From NCBI GenBank assembly GCA_021741925.1, contig JAIOWW010000022.1, positions 1 through 12,841 on the forward strand: 12,841 nt of DNA. The letters run 5' to 3'. The notes beneath the pieces are model-generated. The model ran no database searches. It was not told where the DNA came from and saw nothing but the letters and a program-made list of their open reading frames with translations. The position numbers and the translations under genes were made by a program. This stretch comes from Pontimonas sp. (GTDB lineage: Bacteria > Actinomycetota > Actinomycetes > Actinomycetales > Microbacteriaceae). Shown piece after piece: positions 7,249 through 12,841 of this stretch. Every line of letters starts with the position of its first letter. Position 1 is the stretch's first letter.

Positions 7249-7286
7249 TTTCCCTGTCATCGGGGAAACTTCCCCGTCATGGGGGA
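7249..7286 (-). promoter_or_regulatory. Alternating GC-rich stem-loops after tadB/C
   Basis: Within the 125-bp gap before the pilin, the strongest hairpin is CGGGGAA-AC-TTCCCCG (7261-7276, plus-strand reading). Its arms can pair differently: TCCCC (7271-7275) with GGGGA (7282-7286), and TTTCCC (7249-7254) with GGGAAA (7263-7268). These three pairings exclude one another in sequence, as in attenuator-like leaders. No U-tract follows, so simple Rho-independent termination is unlikely. Confidence 0.5.
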
Positions 7287-7295
7287 TTGGGGACA

Positions 7296-8225
7296 TTACA
7301 GTGTCAGACCCTGGGTTCCCATACTCCAGACCAACGGCACCACGGCAATCACAACGAAAGCAGGGAGCACGAGGAGTCCGAGTGGGAGAACCAAGTGCAC
7401 GGACAAAGCGCCCACAGCCCGAGTCGCGTCAGTGTTCTCCACATCCCGGGCATGAATGAGGTGCGCCCTCGCCAGACTCGCGAGGGGAACTCCTGCTCGT
7501 CTGGAGAGAGCTATCAACCCCTTCAGGTCATCGCTGGCTGGCACAGGAAGACCCCATTCCGCCATCACCCGATTGACCTGCAGGAGTGCTCGGTGAGGGG
7601 CGGCGCCTCCGCCGAGAGCAACCAGGAACAAGTCGGTGTGTGGTGACGGCGGAGACCTCCTGCGCATGACCCCCAGGACGAGCAAGCGCATCCACCACCA
7701 GGCGAGAGCGAGAAGGCCGAGCCCCACCCCCAACGTCACGAGCCCTGGGGTTGTGCGGAACAGAAACGTCAGAGTATCCACTCCTCCGAGAGCTCCACCC
7801 AAGAGGGCCACGACGGGGAGCACTCCCACCAGTCGAAGGGTTGCCTGCGGAGCAGCGAGTTCCGCATCGACCTGACGAGTGGTGTGGTCGTGGTCCCGCA
7901 GGCCCTCTGCCAGAGAGGAGAGCGCTGGCCCAAGAGGGGCTCCCGATATCCGTGCGACCTCCCACGCGGCACCTACCGTTTTCCATCCTGGTGACTGATC
8001 CAAGGTGCACTCCCTCAACGCCTCCATGAGGGTCTGCCCCTCACGTCGTCGCTGCCAGACTCGACCAGGAATACTCTGTGGCCCCCTCTGCAGTGCCACT
8101 TCCTCCCAGGCCCGATCCGGTGCGAGTCCCGCGACCAGCAGAACCGCGAGTTCCGCAAGAGCCCACTGTGGCTCCTCGGGTTCTAGAGCGTTAGCTCTCC
8201 ACCATCTCCTCAATGCCGAGCTCAC
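7296..8225 (-). CDS. TadB/TadC-like inner-membrane platform protein (T2SSF family), apparent fusion
   Basis: This inner-membrane platform protein of the Tad pilus should interact with the TadA ATPase. The 309 residues fall into two parts. The first (about 20-186) has the TadB-like pattern: an LAELAVLLVAGLAPDRAW segment, VARISGAPLGPALSSLAEGLRDHD, then membrane helices near 131-150 and 160-186. The second (about 194-300) looks TadC-like: a short DLFLVALGGGAAPHRAL start, LSRRAGVPLASLARAHL, and a C-terminal hydrophobic LPLGLLVLPAFVVIAVVPLV. M. tuberculosis encodes these halves separately (Rv3658c, Rv3657c; recalled). The GTG at 8225 directly abuts GGAG with no spacer; a TTG at 8213 has a better distance and is a real alternative. 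The gene overlaps tadA by 35 bp. Confidence 0.85.
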   Translation of the reverse strand: MSSALRRWWRANALEPEEPQWALAELAVLLVAGLAPDRAWEEVALQRGPQSIPGRVWQRRREGQTLMEALRECTLDQSPGWKTVGAAWEVARISGAPLGPALSSLAEGLRDHDHTTRQVDAELAAPQATLRLVGVLPVVALLGGALGGVDTLTFLFRTTPGLVTLGVGLGLLALAWWWMRLLVLGVMRRRSPPSPHTDLFLVALGGGAAPHRALLQVNRVMAEWGLPVPASDDLKGLIALSRRAGVPLASLARAHLIHARDVENTDATRAVGALSVHLVLPLGLLVLPAFVVIAVVPLVWSMGTQGLTL

Positions 8226-9171
8226 CTCCAGAGGTGAGCACGGGGGTGCCGATTCTTACTCGACGAACTCCACGCTCCAAGCGCTCCACATGAAGAACCC
8301 GGTGGATTGCACCCATCACTTGAGAAGCAATGACCCCTGGTGCCATGCCCGCGAGCGCTCCCAGCCCTTCCAAACGAGCAGGGACGTCGCGGAGGGATGA
8401 GGCATGAATAGTGGCTCCACCACCAGGGTGCCCGGTGTGAAAAGCCTGCAAGACGTCCGTTATTTCAGCACCGCGAATCTCGCCGATAATCAACCGAGAG
8501 GGCCTCATCCGAAGTGACTCCCGGACCAACCGGGTGAGGGTGATTTCCCCGGCGCCCTCAAGATTTGCTTGCCGGCACTCCAACGACACAACGTGGGGAT
8601 GATTCACCGTGATCTCTTGCACCTCCTCCAAGACAACGAGTCGCTCGACTGGAGTGGCATACGCCATGGCCGCCCCCAGGAGGGTGGTTTTCCCACTTCC
8701 GGTGGACCCGGAAATAAGCAGCGTCTGCCTCTGTTCTACTGCCGAGATGACCAGGGGGATCACGTAATCGGGGTTGTCGATATCGAGCCTGATCAGGTCG
8801 GGCGCCCGGTGTCTCGCGACCCGAAGGGATATTTCCGGGCCCCTCGTGGCCACGGGAGGTAGCGTCACATGAACGCGTAGCCCGCCGGACAAGGAAACAT
8901 CAACCAACGGTTGCGCTTCGTCCACGTGCCGACCGCCCGATTCGATGAGGCCTCTCGCGATATCCAGTGCTTGCGCTTCGCTCACGTGAAGTCCCTCCGC
9001 CAGATAGGACCCACTCCCGGTGTCGACGTACACCTGCCCTGCCCCCAGGACAAACACATCGTTGACCCGAGGGTCATCCACGAGAGTGGCCAAGGGGCCC
9101 AGGGCCCGCCGGGTTTCGCCAGAGATACCTCCCGGTCGCGAGGAGGGAACCAGCCAGGGAACACCTGTCAT
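8191..9171 (-). CDS. tadA: TadA/CpaF-type pilus assembly ATPase (T4SS/T2SS GspE superfamily)
   Basis: The cytoplasmic hexameric ATPase that powers Tad pilus assembly. This 326-residue protein has an N-terminal domain with LVDDPRVNDVFVLGAGQVYVD, as in CpaF proteins. It then has Walker A SGSTGSGKTT (about 154-163), an acidic Asp-box-like LVVLEEVQE (178-186), Walker B LIIGEIRG (227-234) and the His-box TGHPGGGATIHAS (246-258). The catalytic elements are intact, so the motor is probably functional. The ATG at 9171 has no good Shine-Dalgarno; the nearest GGGG is within a 7-bp inverted repeat. It is the first gene of the operon, divergent from acs with 158 bp between them. No CpaE/TadZ gene precedes it, unlike the mycobacterial locus. 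Confidence 0.93.
   Translation of the reverse strand: MTGVPWLVPSSRPGGISGETRRALGPLATLVDDPRVNDVFVLGAGQVYVDTGSGSYLAEGLHVSEAQALDIARGLIESGGRHVDEAQPLVDVSLSGGLRVHVTLPPVATRGPEISLRVARHRAPDLIRLDIDNPDYVIPLVISAVEQRQTLLISGSTGSGKTTLLGAAMAYATPVERLVVLEEVQEITVNHPHVVSLECRQANLEGAGEITLTRLVRESLRMRPSRLIIGEIRGAEITDVLQAFHTGHPGGGATIHASSLRDVPARLEGLGALAGMAPGVIASQVMGAIHRVLHVERLERGVRRVRIGTPVLTSGGELGIEEMVES
8220..8239 (-). promoter_or_regulatory. Perfect hairpin over the tadB/C ribosome-binding site and start
   Basis: The minus-strand RNA reads GCTCACCTC TG GAGGTGAGC, with 9-bp perfect arms and a 2-base centre. The 3' arm contains GAGG and the GTG start codon at 8225. The whole element lies inside the end of tadA, so ribosomes finishing tadA would open it. 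This is consistent with translational coupling. Confidence 0.6.
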
Positions 9172-9172
9172 T

Positions 9173-9218
9173 GCCCCAGGGTGCCAGGTCCCTAGAGACC
9201 GTGGGTCCCGACTGGGGC
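9173..9218 (-). promoter_or_regulatory. Inverted repeat in the tadA leader
   Basis: GCCCCAG (9173-9179) and CTGGGGC (9212-9218) are perfect 7-base reverse complements with 32 bases between. In the tadA mRNA the downstream arm, CTGGGGC, ends one base before the ATG and holds the only SD-like G-run. A smaller GGTC/GACC stem lies inside. A neighbouring imperfect pairing (9177-9185 with 9216-9224, one mismatch) also exists. The element could also act as an operator shared with acs. Confidence 0.45.
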
Positions 9219-9237
9219 GCCCTGTGGAAAACCCTTC

Positions 9238-9267
9238 GTCACAGCCAAGCCTGGCCTGTTCTACACT
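9238..9267 (+). promoter_or_regulatory. Candidate acs promoter
   Basis: A -35-like GTCACA (9238-9243) is separated by 18 bases from a -10-like TACACT (9262-9267). Transcription would start near 9274, giving a 5' leader of about 55 bases. The -35 match is only moderate. No clear GlxR/CRP-type TGTGA-N6-TCACA site was seen. Confidence 0.4.
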
Positions 9268-9286
9268 GGGCGAGTCGGTGTTCGCC

Positions 9287-9307
9287 TCGCGCCTCCAGGC
9301 AGCGCGA
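9287..9307 (+). repeat. GC-rich hairpin in the acs 5' leader
   Basis: TCGCGC (9287-9292) and GCGCGA (9302-9307) form a 6-bp perfect stem with a 9-base loop. An alternative GCCT/AGGC stem lies inside (9291-9300). It ends 22 bases before the acs ATG and leaves the AAAGGA ribosome site free. Function unknown. Confidence 0.4.
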
Positions 9308-9329
9308 CCCGGAAGTACAAAGGATAAAG

Positions 9330-11285
9330 ATGTCCGAATCTCAAAAAATTGACAGCCTTCTCCACGAAGAGCGACGATTCCCGCCCAGCCCAGAGTTCCA
9401 GAGCAACGCTATTGCGAGCGCCGAACTCTATGAGCAAGCGCGTGCAGACCGTCTGGGCTTCTGGGCCGCCCAATCCCGCGAACTCCTGCACTGGCATAAA
9501 CCTTTTACCGAGGTTCTTGACTGGTCAAATCCTCCCTTCGCGCGATGGTTCGCTGATGGCCACCTCAATGTGTCCTACAACTGTCTTGATCGCCATGTCT
9601 TAGAAGGGCGCGGTGACCGTGTTGCCCTGCACTTCGAAGGGGAACCCGGCGATACCCGATCTCTGACCTACGCGGAGCTCACCGCGGAAGTTAAAAAGGC
9701 AGCCAACCTGCTGACCAGCTTGGGTCTCGCTCACGGCGACCGCGTCATCATCTATATGCCCCTCATTCCCGAGGCAGTCATCGCGATGCTGGCGGTTGCT
9801 CGACTGGGAGCCATTCACTCAGTGGTCTTTGGAGGTTTCAGCGCAGAAAGTCTTCGCGCGCGTATCGACGATGCACAAGCCTCCATGGTCATCACCGCCG
9901 ATGGTGGCCACCGAAAAGGTTCGGTTTTTGCCTTGAAGACTGCAGTCGATCAAGCTCTCGAGGACGGTTCCACCTCGGTCAAGAAAGTCCTTGTGGTGAA
10001 ACGAGGCGGCAACGACGTGGACTGGGTCGAGGGTCGTGACCTGTGGTGGCACGACGAGATGGCGCCCATGGTCGCAGACCACGAAGCAAAACCCTTCGAG
10101 GCTGAGAACCCGCTCTTCATTCTCTACACCTCAGGAACCACCGGGAAGCCCAAAGGCATCCTGCACACCTCCGGGGGATACCTGACACAGGCCGCGTTCA
10201 CCCACAAGAACGTCTTTGATGTACACCCCGAGACTGATGTCTATTGGTGCACCGCCGATATCGGCTGGATTACCGGGCACAGCTACGTCGTGTATGGGCC
10301 ACTGGCTAATGGAGCCACCCAGGTGATCTACGAGGGAACGCCGGACACTCCGCACCCGGGACGATGGTGGGAAATTATCGAAAAGTACGGGGTCACCATC
10401 TTCTACACAGCCCCCACGGCAATCCGGACGTTTATGAAACTCGGGCGTGAGATTCCTCAGAAGTTTGACCTCTCAAGCTTGCGCGTGCTCGGCACAGTGG
10501 GTGAACCCATTAACCCGGAGGCGTGGATGTGGTACCGGGAGGTCATCGGAGGAAACACCACCCCGATTGTTGACACCTGGTGGCAAACGGAAACCGGGGC
10601 GATCATGATTTCCGCTCTTCCCGGTGTCACCACCACCAAACCCGGCAGTGCGCAGGTTCCTCTGCCCGGTATCTCGGTTGATGTTCTCACCGAAGACGGT
10701 CAGCATGTTGGCCCCGAGGGTGGCGGGTTGCTCGTCATCACCGAACCGTGGCCCTCCATGCTCCGCGGCATTTGGGGAGATGACGAGAGATTCAAGGAAA
10801 CCTATTGGTCCATGTTCGGTGATCGGTACTTCGCCGGCGATGGAGCGCACCTCGACAAGGACAACGATGTCTGGCTGTTGGGCCGGGTTGATGATGTGAT
10901 GAACATATCCGGGCACCGACTCTCCACCATGGAAATCGAATCTGCTCTCGTTGCGCACCCCATGACAGCAGAGGCGGCAGTGGTGGGGGCAAGCGATGAC
11001 ACCACTGGCCAGGCCGTCGTGGCTTTCGTGATTCTGAAGTCACGCTTTGTGGGAACGCTGAGCGATGAGGACGTCACCGCGCAACTGAGGGATTGGGTGG
11101 CTCAGCAAATTGGCGCCATCGCTAAACCGCGGACAGTGTTTGTGGTCGCCGAGCTCCCCAAGACCCGCTCAGGCAAAATCATGCGCCGTTTGTTGCGCGA
11201 CATTGCCGAGGGCCGGGAAGTGGGCGACACCACCACCCTCACGGATACCTCCGTGATTCGAGTCATTAGTGATGGACTGAAGTAG
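9330..11285 (+). CDS. acs: Acetyl-CoA synthetase (AMP-forming)
   Basis: Activates acetate with ATP and CoA to acetyl-CoA through acetyl-AMP. The start at 9330 (MSESQKIDSLL, 651 residues) follows AAAGGA at a good distance and gives the usual family length; an open frame reaching back to 9171 overlaps the promoter region and is rejected. The ANL-family motifs are present: YTSGTTGKPKG (266-276), GEPINPEAW (391-399), DTWWQTETG (415-423) with the acetate-pocket Trp near 418, and GDGAHLDKDNDVWLLGRVDD (503-522) with the hinge region. SGHRLSTMEIE follows (527-537), and then PKTRSGKIMRR (610-620) with the catalytic, acetylatable Lys616. The enzyme appears intact. It is divergent from tadA and its stop directly abuts the ridA stop. 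Confidence 0.97.
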   Translation: MSESQKIDSLLHEERRFPPSPEFQSNAIASAELYEQARADRLGFWAAQSRELLHWHKPFTEVLDWSNPPFARWFADGHLNVSYNCLDRHVLEGRGDRVALHFEGEPGDTRSLTYAELTAEVKKAANLLTSLGLAHGDRVIIYMPLIPEAVIAMLAVARLGAIHSVVFGGFSAESLRARIDDAQASMVITADGGHRKGSVFALKTAVDQALEDGSTSVKKVLVVKRGGNDVDWVEGRDLWWHDEMAPMVADHEAKPFEAENPLFILYTSGTTGKPKGILHTSGGYLTQAAFTHKNVFDVHPETDVYWCTADIGWITGHSYVVYGPLANGATQVIYEGTPDTPHPGRWWEIIEKYGVTIFYTAPTAIRTFMKLGREIPQKFDLSSLRVLGTVGEPINPEAWMWYREVIGGNTTPIVDTWWQTETGAIMISALPGVTTTKPGSAQVPLPGISVDVLTEDGQHVGPEGGGLLVITEPWPSMLRGIWGDDERFKETYWSMFGDRYFAGDGAHLDKDNDVWLLGRVDDVMNISGHRLSTMEIESALVAHPMTAEAAVVGASDDTTGQAVVAFVILKSRFVGTLSDEDVTAQLRDWVAQQIGAIAKPRTVFVVAELPKTRSGKIMRRLLRDIAEGREVGDTTTLTDTSVIRVISDGLK

Positions 11286-11750
11286 TTAGGGCGCAATCTC
11301 CAGGATCAGGTCAACCTCGACGGGGGAGTCCATCGGCAACACGGCAACACCCACGGCCGCTCTAGCGTGGAGACCCTTGTCGCCGAAAATCTCCCCCAGC
11401 ACCTCGGAGGCTCCGTTGAGCACCTGAGGTTGGCCGATGAAGTCCGGGGATGAGGCCACAAAGCCATTCACCTTGATGACCCGGGTCACTTTGTCCAGCG
11501 AGCCCAGCACGCTGTGAGCGGCAGCTAAGGCATTGAGTGCACAGACCCGAGCGAGTTCAGCGGCTTTGGAGGCGGAGACCTCGGCGCCCACTTTCCCCGT
11601 CGCCAGAAGCGCACCATCGACGAACGGGAGCTGGCCCGCGGTGAAGAGTATGTTTCCACTGATGGTGGCCGGAACATAGGCCGCCACCGGGGTGGCGACG
11701 GCGGGAAGTGTGATCCCTAATTCTGCAAGTCTGGCGTCAATGTGACCCAT
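11286..11750 (-). CDS. RidA/YjgF-family protein (Rv3678c-like)
   Basis: A 154-residue member of the Rid family. Canonical RidA hydrolyses reactive enamine/imine intermediates formed by PLP enzymes, but this longer actinobacterial branch has no proven substrate that I know of. Visible family features are ISGNILFTAGQLPFVDG near 30-46, the VIKVNGFVASSPDF strand (91-104), and the C-terminal HARAAVGVAVLPMDSPVEVDLILEI. Arg130 and Glu145 match the positions of the RidA active-site Arg and Glu. The ATG overlaps the DUF4177 stop by one base (TAATG), with AGGAG 8 bases upstream inside that gene, so the two are coupled. The stop codon lies immediately next to the acs stop. Confidence 0.9.
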   Translation of the reverse strand: MGHIDARLAELGITLPAVATPVAAYVPATISGNILFTAGQLPFVDGALLATGKVGAEVSASKAAELARVCALNALAAAHSVLGSLDKVTRVIKVNGFVASSPDFIGQPQVLNGASEVLGEIFGDKGLHARAAVGVAVLPMDSPVEVDLILEIAP

Positions 11751-11911
11751 TAGTTGTTCTCCTGTACAGGGCGTTTGAAGTATGCAACGAGGCCGCCCTC
11801 AGGCCCTGTCACAATCTGAACCAACTCCCAGCCTTGCTCACCCCAGTTGTTGAGGATAGCGGTGGTGTTGTGGATGATCAGTGGTGTGGTGATGTACTCC
11901 CACTTCGTCAT
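11750..11911 (-). CDS. DUF4177 small protein
   Basis: This 53-residue protein (MTKWEYITTPLIIHNTTAILNNWGEQGWELVQIVTG...) has the WEY and GWELV features of DUF4177. No function is known. The start at 11911 is supported by CGAGGT, about 6 bases upstream; an in-frame ATG at 11947 would extend it into the divergent promoter region and is not supported. It is translationally coupled to the RidA gene and matches the Rv3678A-Rv3678c pairing in mycobacteria (recalled), so the two products may act together. Confidence 0.85.
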   Translation of the reverse strand: MTKWEYITTPLIIHNTTAILNNWGEQGWELVQIVTGPEGGLVAYFKRPVQENN

Positions 11912-11932
11912 ATCTGACCTCGTTTCACGAAA

Positions 11933-11938
11933 ATCATA
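11933..11938 (-). promoter_or_regulatory. Candidate -10 element for the DUF4177-RidA operon
   Basis: TATGAT on the minus strand lies 21 bases upstream of the DUF4177 ATG, leaving room for the AGGT ribosome site. No convincing -35 is seen at 17 bases; that position overlaps the opposing PBP -10. Confidence 0.35.
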
Positions 11939-11951
11939 GGGTTCCACCTTG

Positions 11952-11957
11952 TACTCT
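11952..11957 (+). promoter_or_regulatory. Candidate -10 element for a leaderless PBP transcript
   Basis: TACTCT (TANNNT pattern) is followed by seven bases (GAGACAT) and then the PBP ATG at 11965. No Shine-Dalgarno is present. This spacing is the usual signature of leaderless genes in actinobacteria, with transcription starting at or next to the A of the ATG. The ATG is also the centre of a 10-bp palindrome, GACATATGTC (11960-11969). Confidence 0.5.
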
Positions 11958-11964
11958 GAGACAT

Positions 11965-12841
11965 ATGTCCGAGAACAAGGATCGGCCTAGGGGCTTAATA
12001 CAAGCACTCGCTGGTATCGCTGGATTTGGTGCTCTCGCGGGCGTCATGGTGACCGCGATGATTTCTCCTGCACTGGCTGTTGCCAGCGTGGGCACGAACA
12101 GCGCCGTTGGTGTTTTTAATGCCTTGCCCGAGTTTATTGAGCTGGGCGAACAAGCACAAAAGAACACCCTCTGGGCTCAGAACACATCAGACCCAGCAGA
12201 TGGTTACACCCAAATCGCGGAGGTGTATTGGCAGGACCGCGAAGAAATTGCCCTGGACGACATGTCCCCCTACCTCGTAGCTGCGGTAGTCGCAGGTGAG
12301 GACCGTCGTTTCTATGACCACGTTGGTGTCGACGTGAACTCGGTTGTTCGCGCAGCCCTCGGCAACGTGTTCTCCGGTGGAATCGAAAGTGGAGCCTCAA
12401 CGCTCACCATGCAGCTGGTGAAAAACACCTACATTCAGCGTTCGCAATATTTCGCGACCGAAGAAGAGCGTCAAGCCGCCTACCAGGAGGCCATCGAGAC
12501 GTCGTTCCAGCGCAAGCTCAACGAAATGAAACTCGCTATCGGTATTGAGAAGCGCTACAGCAAAGACGAAATTGTCGAGGCATACCTCAATATCACTGGC
12601 TTCGGGGGAAACACCTACGGTGTTCAGGCAGCGGCGCAAAAGTACTTTGGTAAGCCGGCCACCTCGCTCACACCAGCCCAGGCGGCGAGCCTTATGGCTA
12701 TCGTTCAGTACCCGGCGACCCGAAACCTCGAAAACCCGGCAAACTACGCGGCTAACCAAGCTCGACGCGACGTCATCCTGGCCGCGATGTTTGCCGAGGA
12801 CTACATCACTGAAGCGCAGTACCAAACCGCGATCAACACTC
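11965..12841 (+). CDS. Class A penicillin-binding protein (GT51 glycosyltransferase), 5' part
   Basis: The first 292 codons of a peptidoglycan synthase, cut by the window edge. The N-terminus is short and basic (MSENKDRPRG), followed by one membrane helix (about 11-42). The GT51 domain follows with its motifs: GEDRRFYDHVGVD (111-123, catalytic Glu112), GASTLTMQLVKN (143-154), RKLNEMKLAI (183-192, second Glu at 187), and KDEIVEAYLN (200-209) with YGVQAAAQKYFGK (218-230). The segment between motifs two and three has an added acidic/Gln-rich stretch (YFATEEERQAAYQEAIE). The transpeptidase domain lies beyond the window. By position it resembles PonA2 of mycobacteria (recalled). The start lacks a Shine-Dalgarno but has a leaderless-type -10. 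It is divergent from DUF4177 with 53 bp between starts. Confidence 0.93.
   Translation, partial: MSENKDRPRGLIQALAGIAGFGALAGVMVTAMISPALAVASVGTNSAVGVFNALPEFIELGEQAQKNTLWAQNTSDPADGYTQIAEVYWQDREEIALDDMSPYLVAAVVAGEDRRFYDHVGVDVNSVVRAALGNVFSGGIESGASTLTMQLVKNTYIQRSQYFATEEERQAAYQEAIETSFQRKLNEMKLAIGIEKRYSKDEIVEAYLNITGFGGNTYGVQAAAQKYFGKPATSLTPAQAASLMAIVQYPATRNLENPANYAANQARRDVILAAMFAEDYITEAQYQTAINT

Noticed and set aside
9223..9243. CRP/GlxR-like site TGTGG...TCACA before acs
   Set aside because: The half-sites are 11 bases apart instead of 6 and the left half is imperfect.
9171..9329. Extension of acs upstream to an ATG at 9171
   Set aside because: It would cover the divergent promoter region and add 53 residues unlike Acs. 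The ATG at 9330 has AAAGGA at a good distance and gives the normal length.
11912..11947. Longer DUF4177 start at 11947
   Set aside because: The added residues do not fit the family, and the region holds the divergent promoter elements. The ATG at 11911 has its own AGGT ribosome site.

Overview
The window looks like a chromosomal segment of an actinobacterium, most likely a small-genome member of Microbacteriaceae. This is inferred from the moderately high GC, the Lys/Ala-rich tail on TopA, the actinobacterial-type Tad pilus cassette (DUF4244-like pilin, TadE, and the small TadE-like protein seen as Rv3654c in Mycobacterium), and an overall gene order resembling a compacted holB-topA-tad-acs-RidA-ponA2 region of M. 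tuberculosis. The synteny is recalled, not computed. No insertion sequence, prophage, CRISPR array or other sign of recent transfer was seen, and no stretch over 300 bases lacks a gene.

Layout. (1) 64-139: tRNA-Thr(CGU), minus strand. (2) 199-6256: a tight minus-strand cluster, transcribed topA > tmk > holB > lipoprotein hydrolase. Gaps are 2 bp and 9 bp, then a 4-bp stop/start overlap. It combines DNA topology, dTTP synthesis and the clamp loader with a surface peptidase. (3) 6359-9171: a minus-strand Tad/Flp-type pilus operon, transcribed tadA > tadB/C > pilin > tadE > TadE-like. (4) 9330-11285: acs (acetyl-CoA synthetase), plus strand, divergent from tadA. (5) 11286-11911: a translationally coupled DUF4177-RidA pair on the minus strand, converging on acs with no intergenic base. 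(6) 11965 to the right edge: the 5' part of a class A penicillin-binding protein, with a leaderless-looking promoter.

The tad machinery is minimal. One ATPase is present, and one 309-residue membrane protein appears to combine TadB-like and TadC-like halves. There is one short pilin and two pseudopilin-like proteins. No CpaE/TadZ, secretin or prepilin peptidase is encoded here.

The most unusual signal is in the non-coding and RNA-level structure of this operon. The start regions of tadA, tadB/C and the pilin each lie inside an inverted repeat that could mask the ribosome-binding site. The pilin case is a perfect 11-bp repeat covering the Shine-Dalgarno and the first two bases of the start codon. 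Alternative, mutually exclusive stems lie just upstream of it, and similar TTTCCC/GGGAAA hairpins flank the pilin-tadE-tadE-like segment on both sides. This suggests RNA-based control of pilin stoichiometry or coupling, which is untested. Other points of note are a HolB that appears to have lost its zinc-binding cysteines and the extreme compaction of gene borders.
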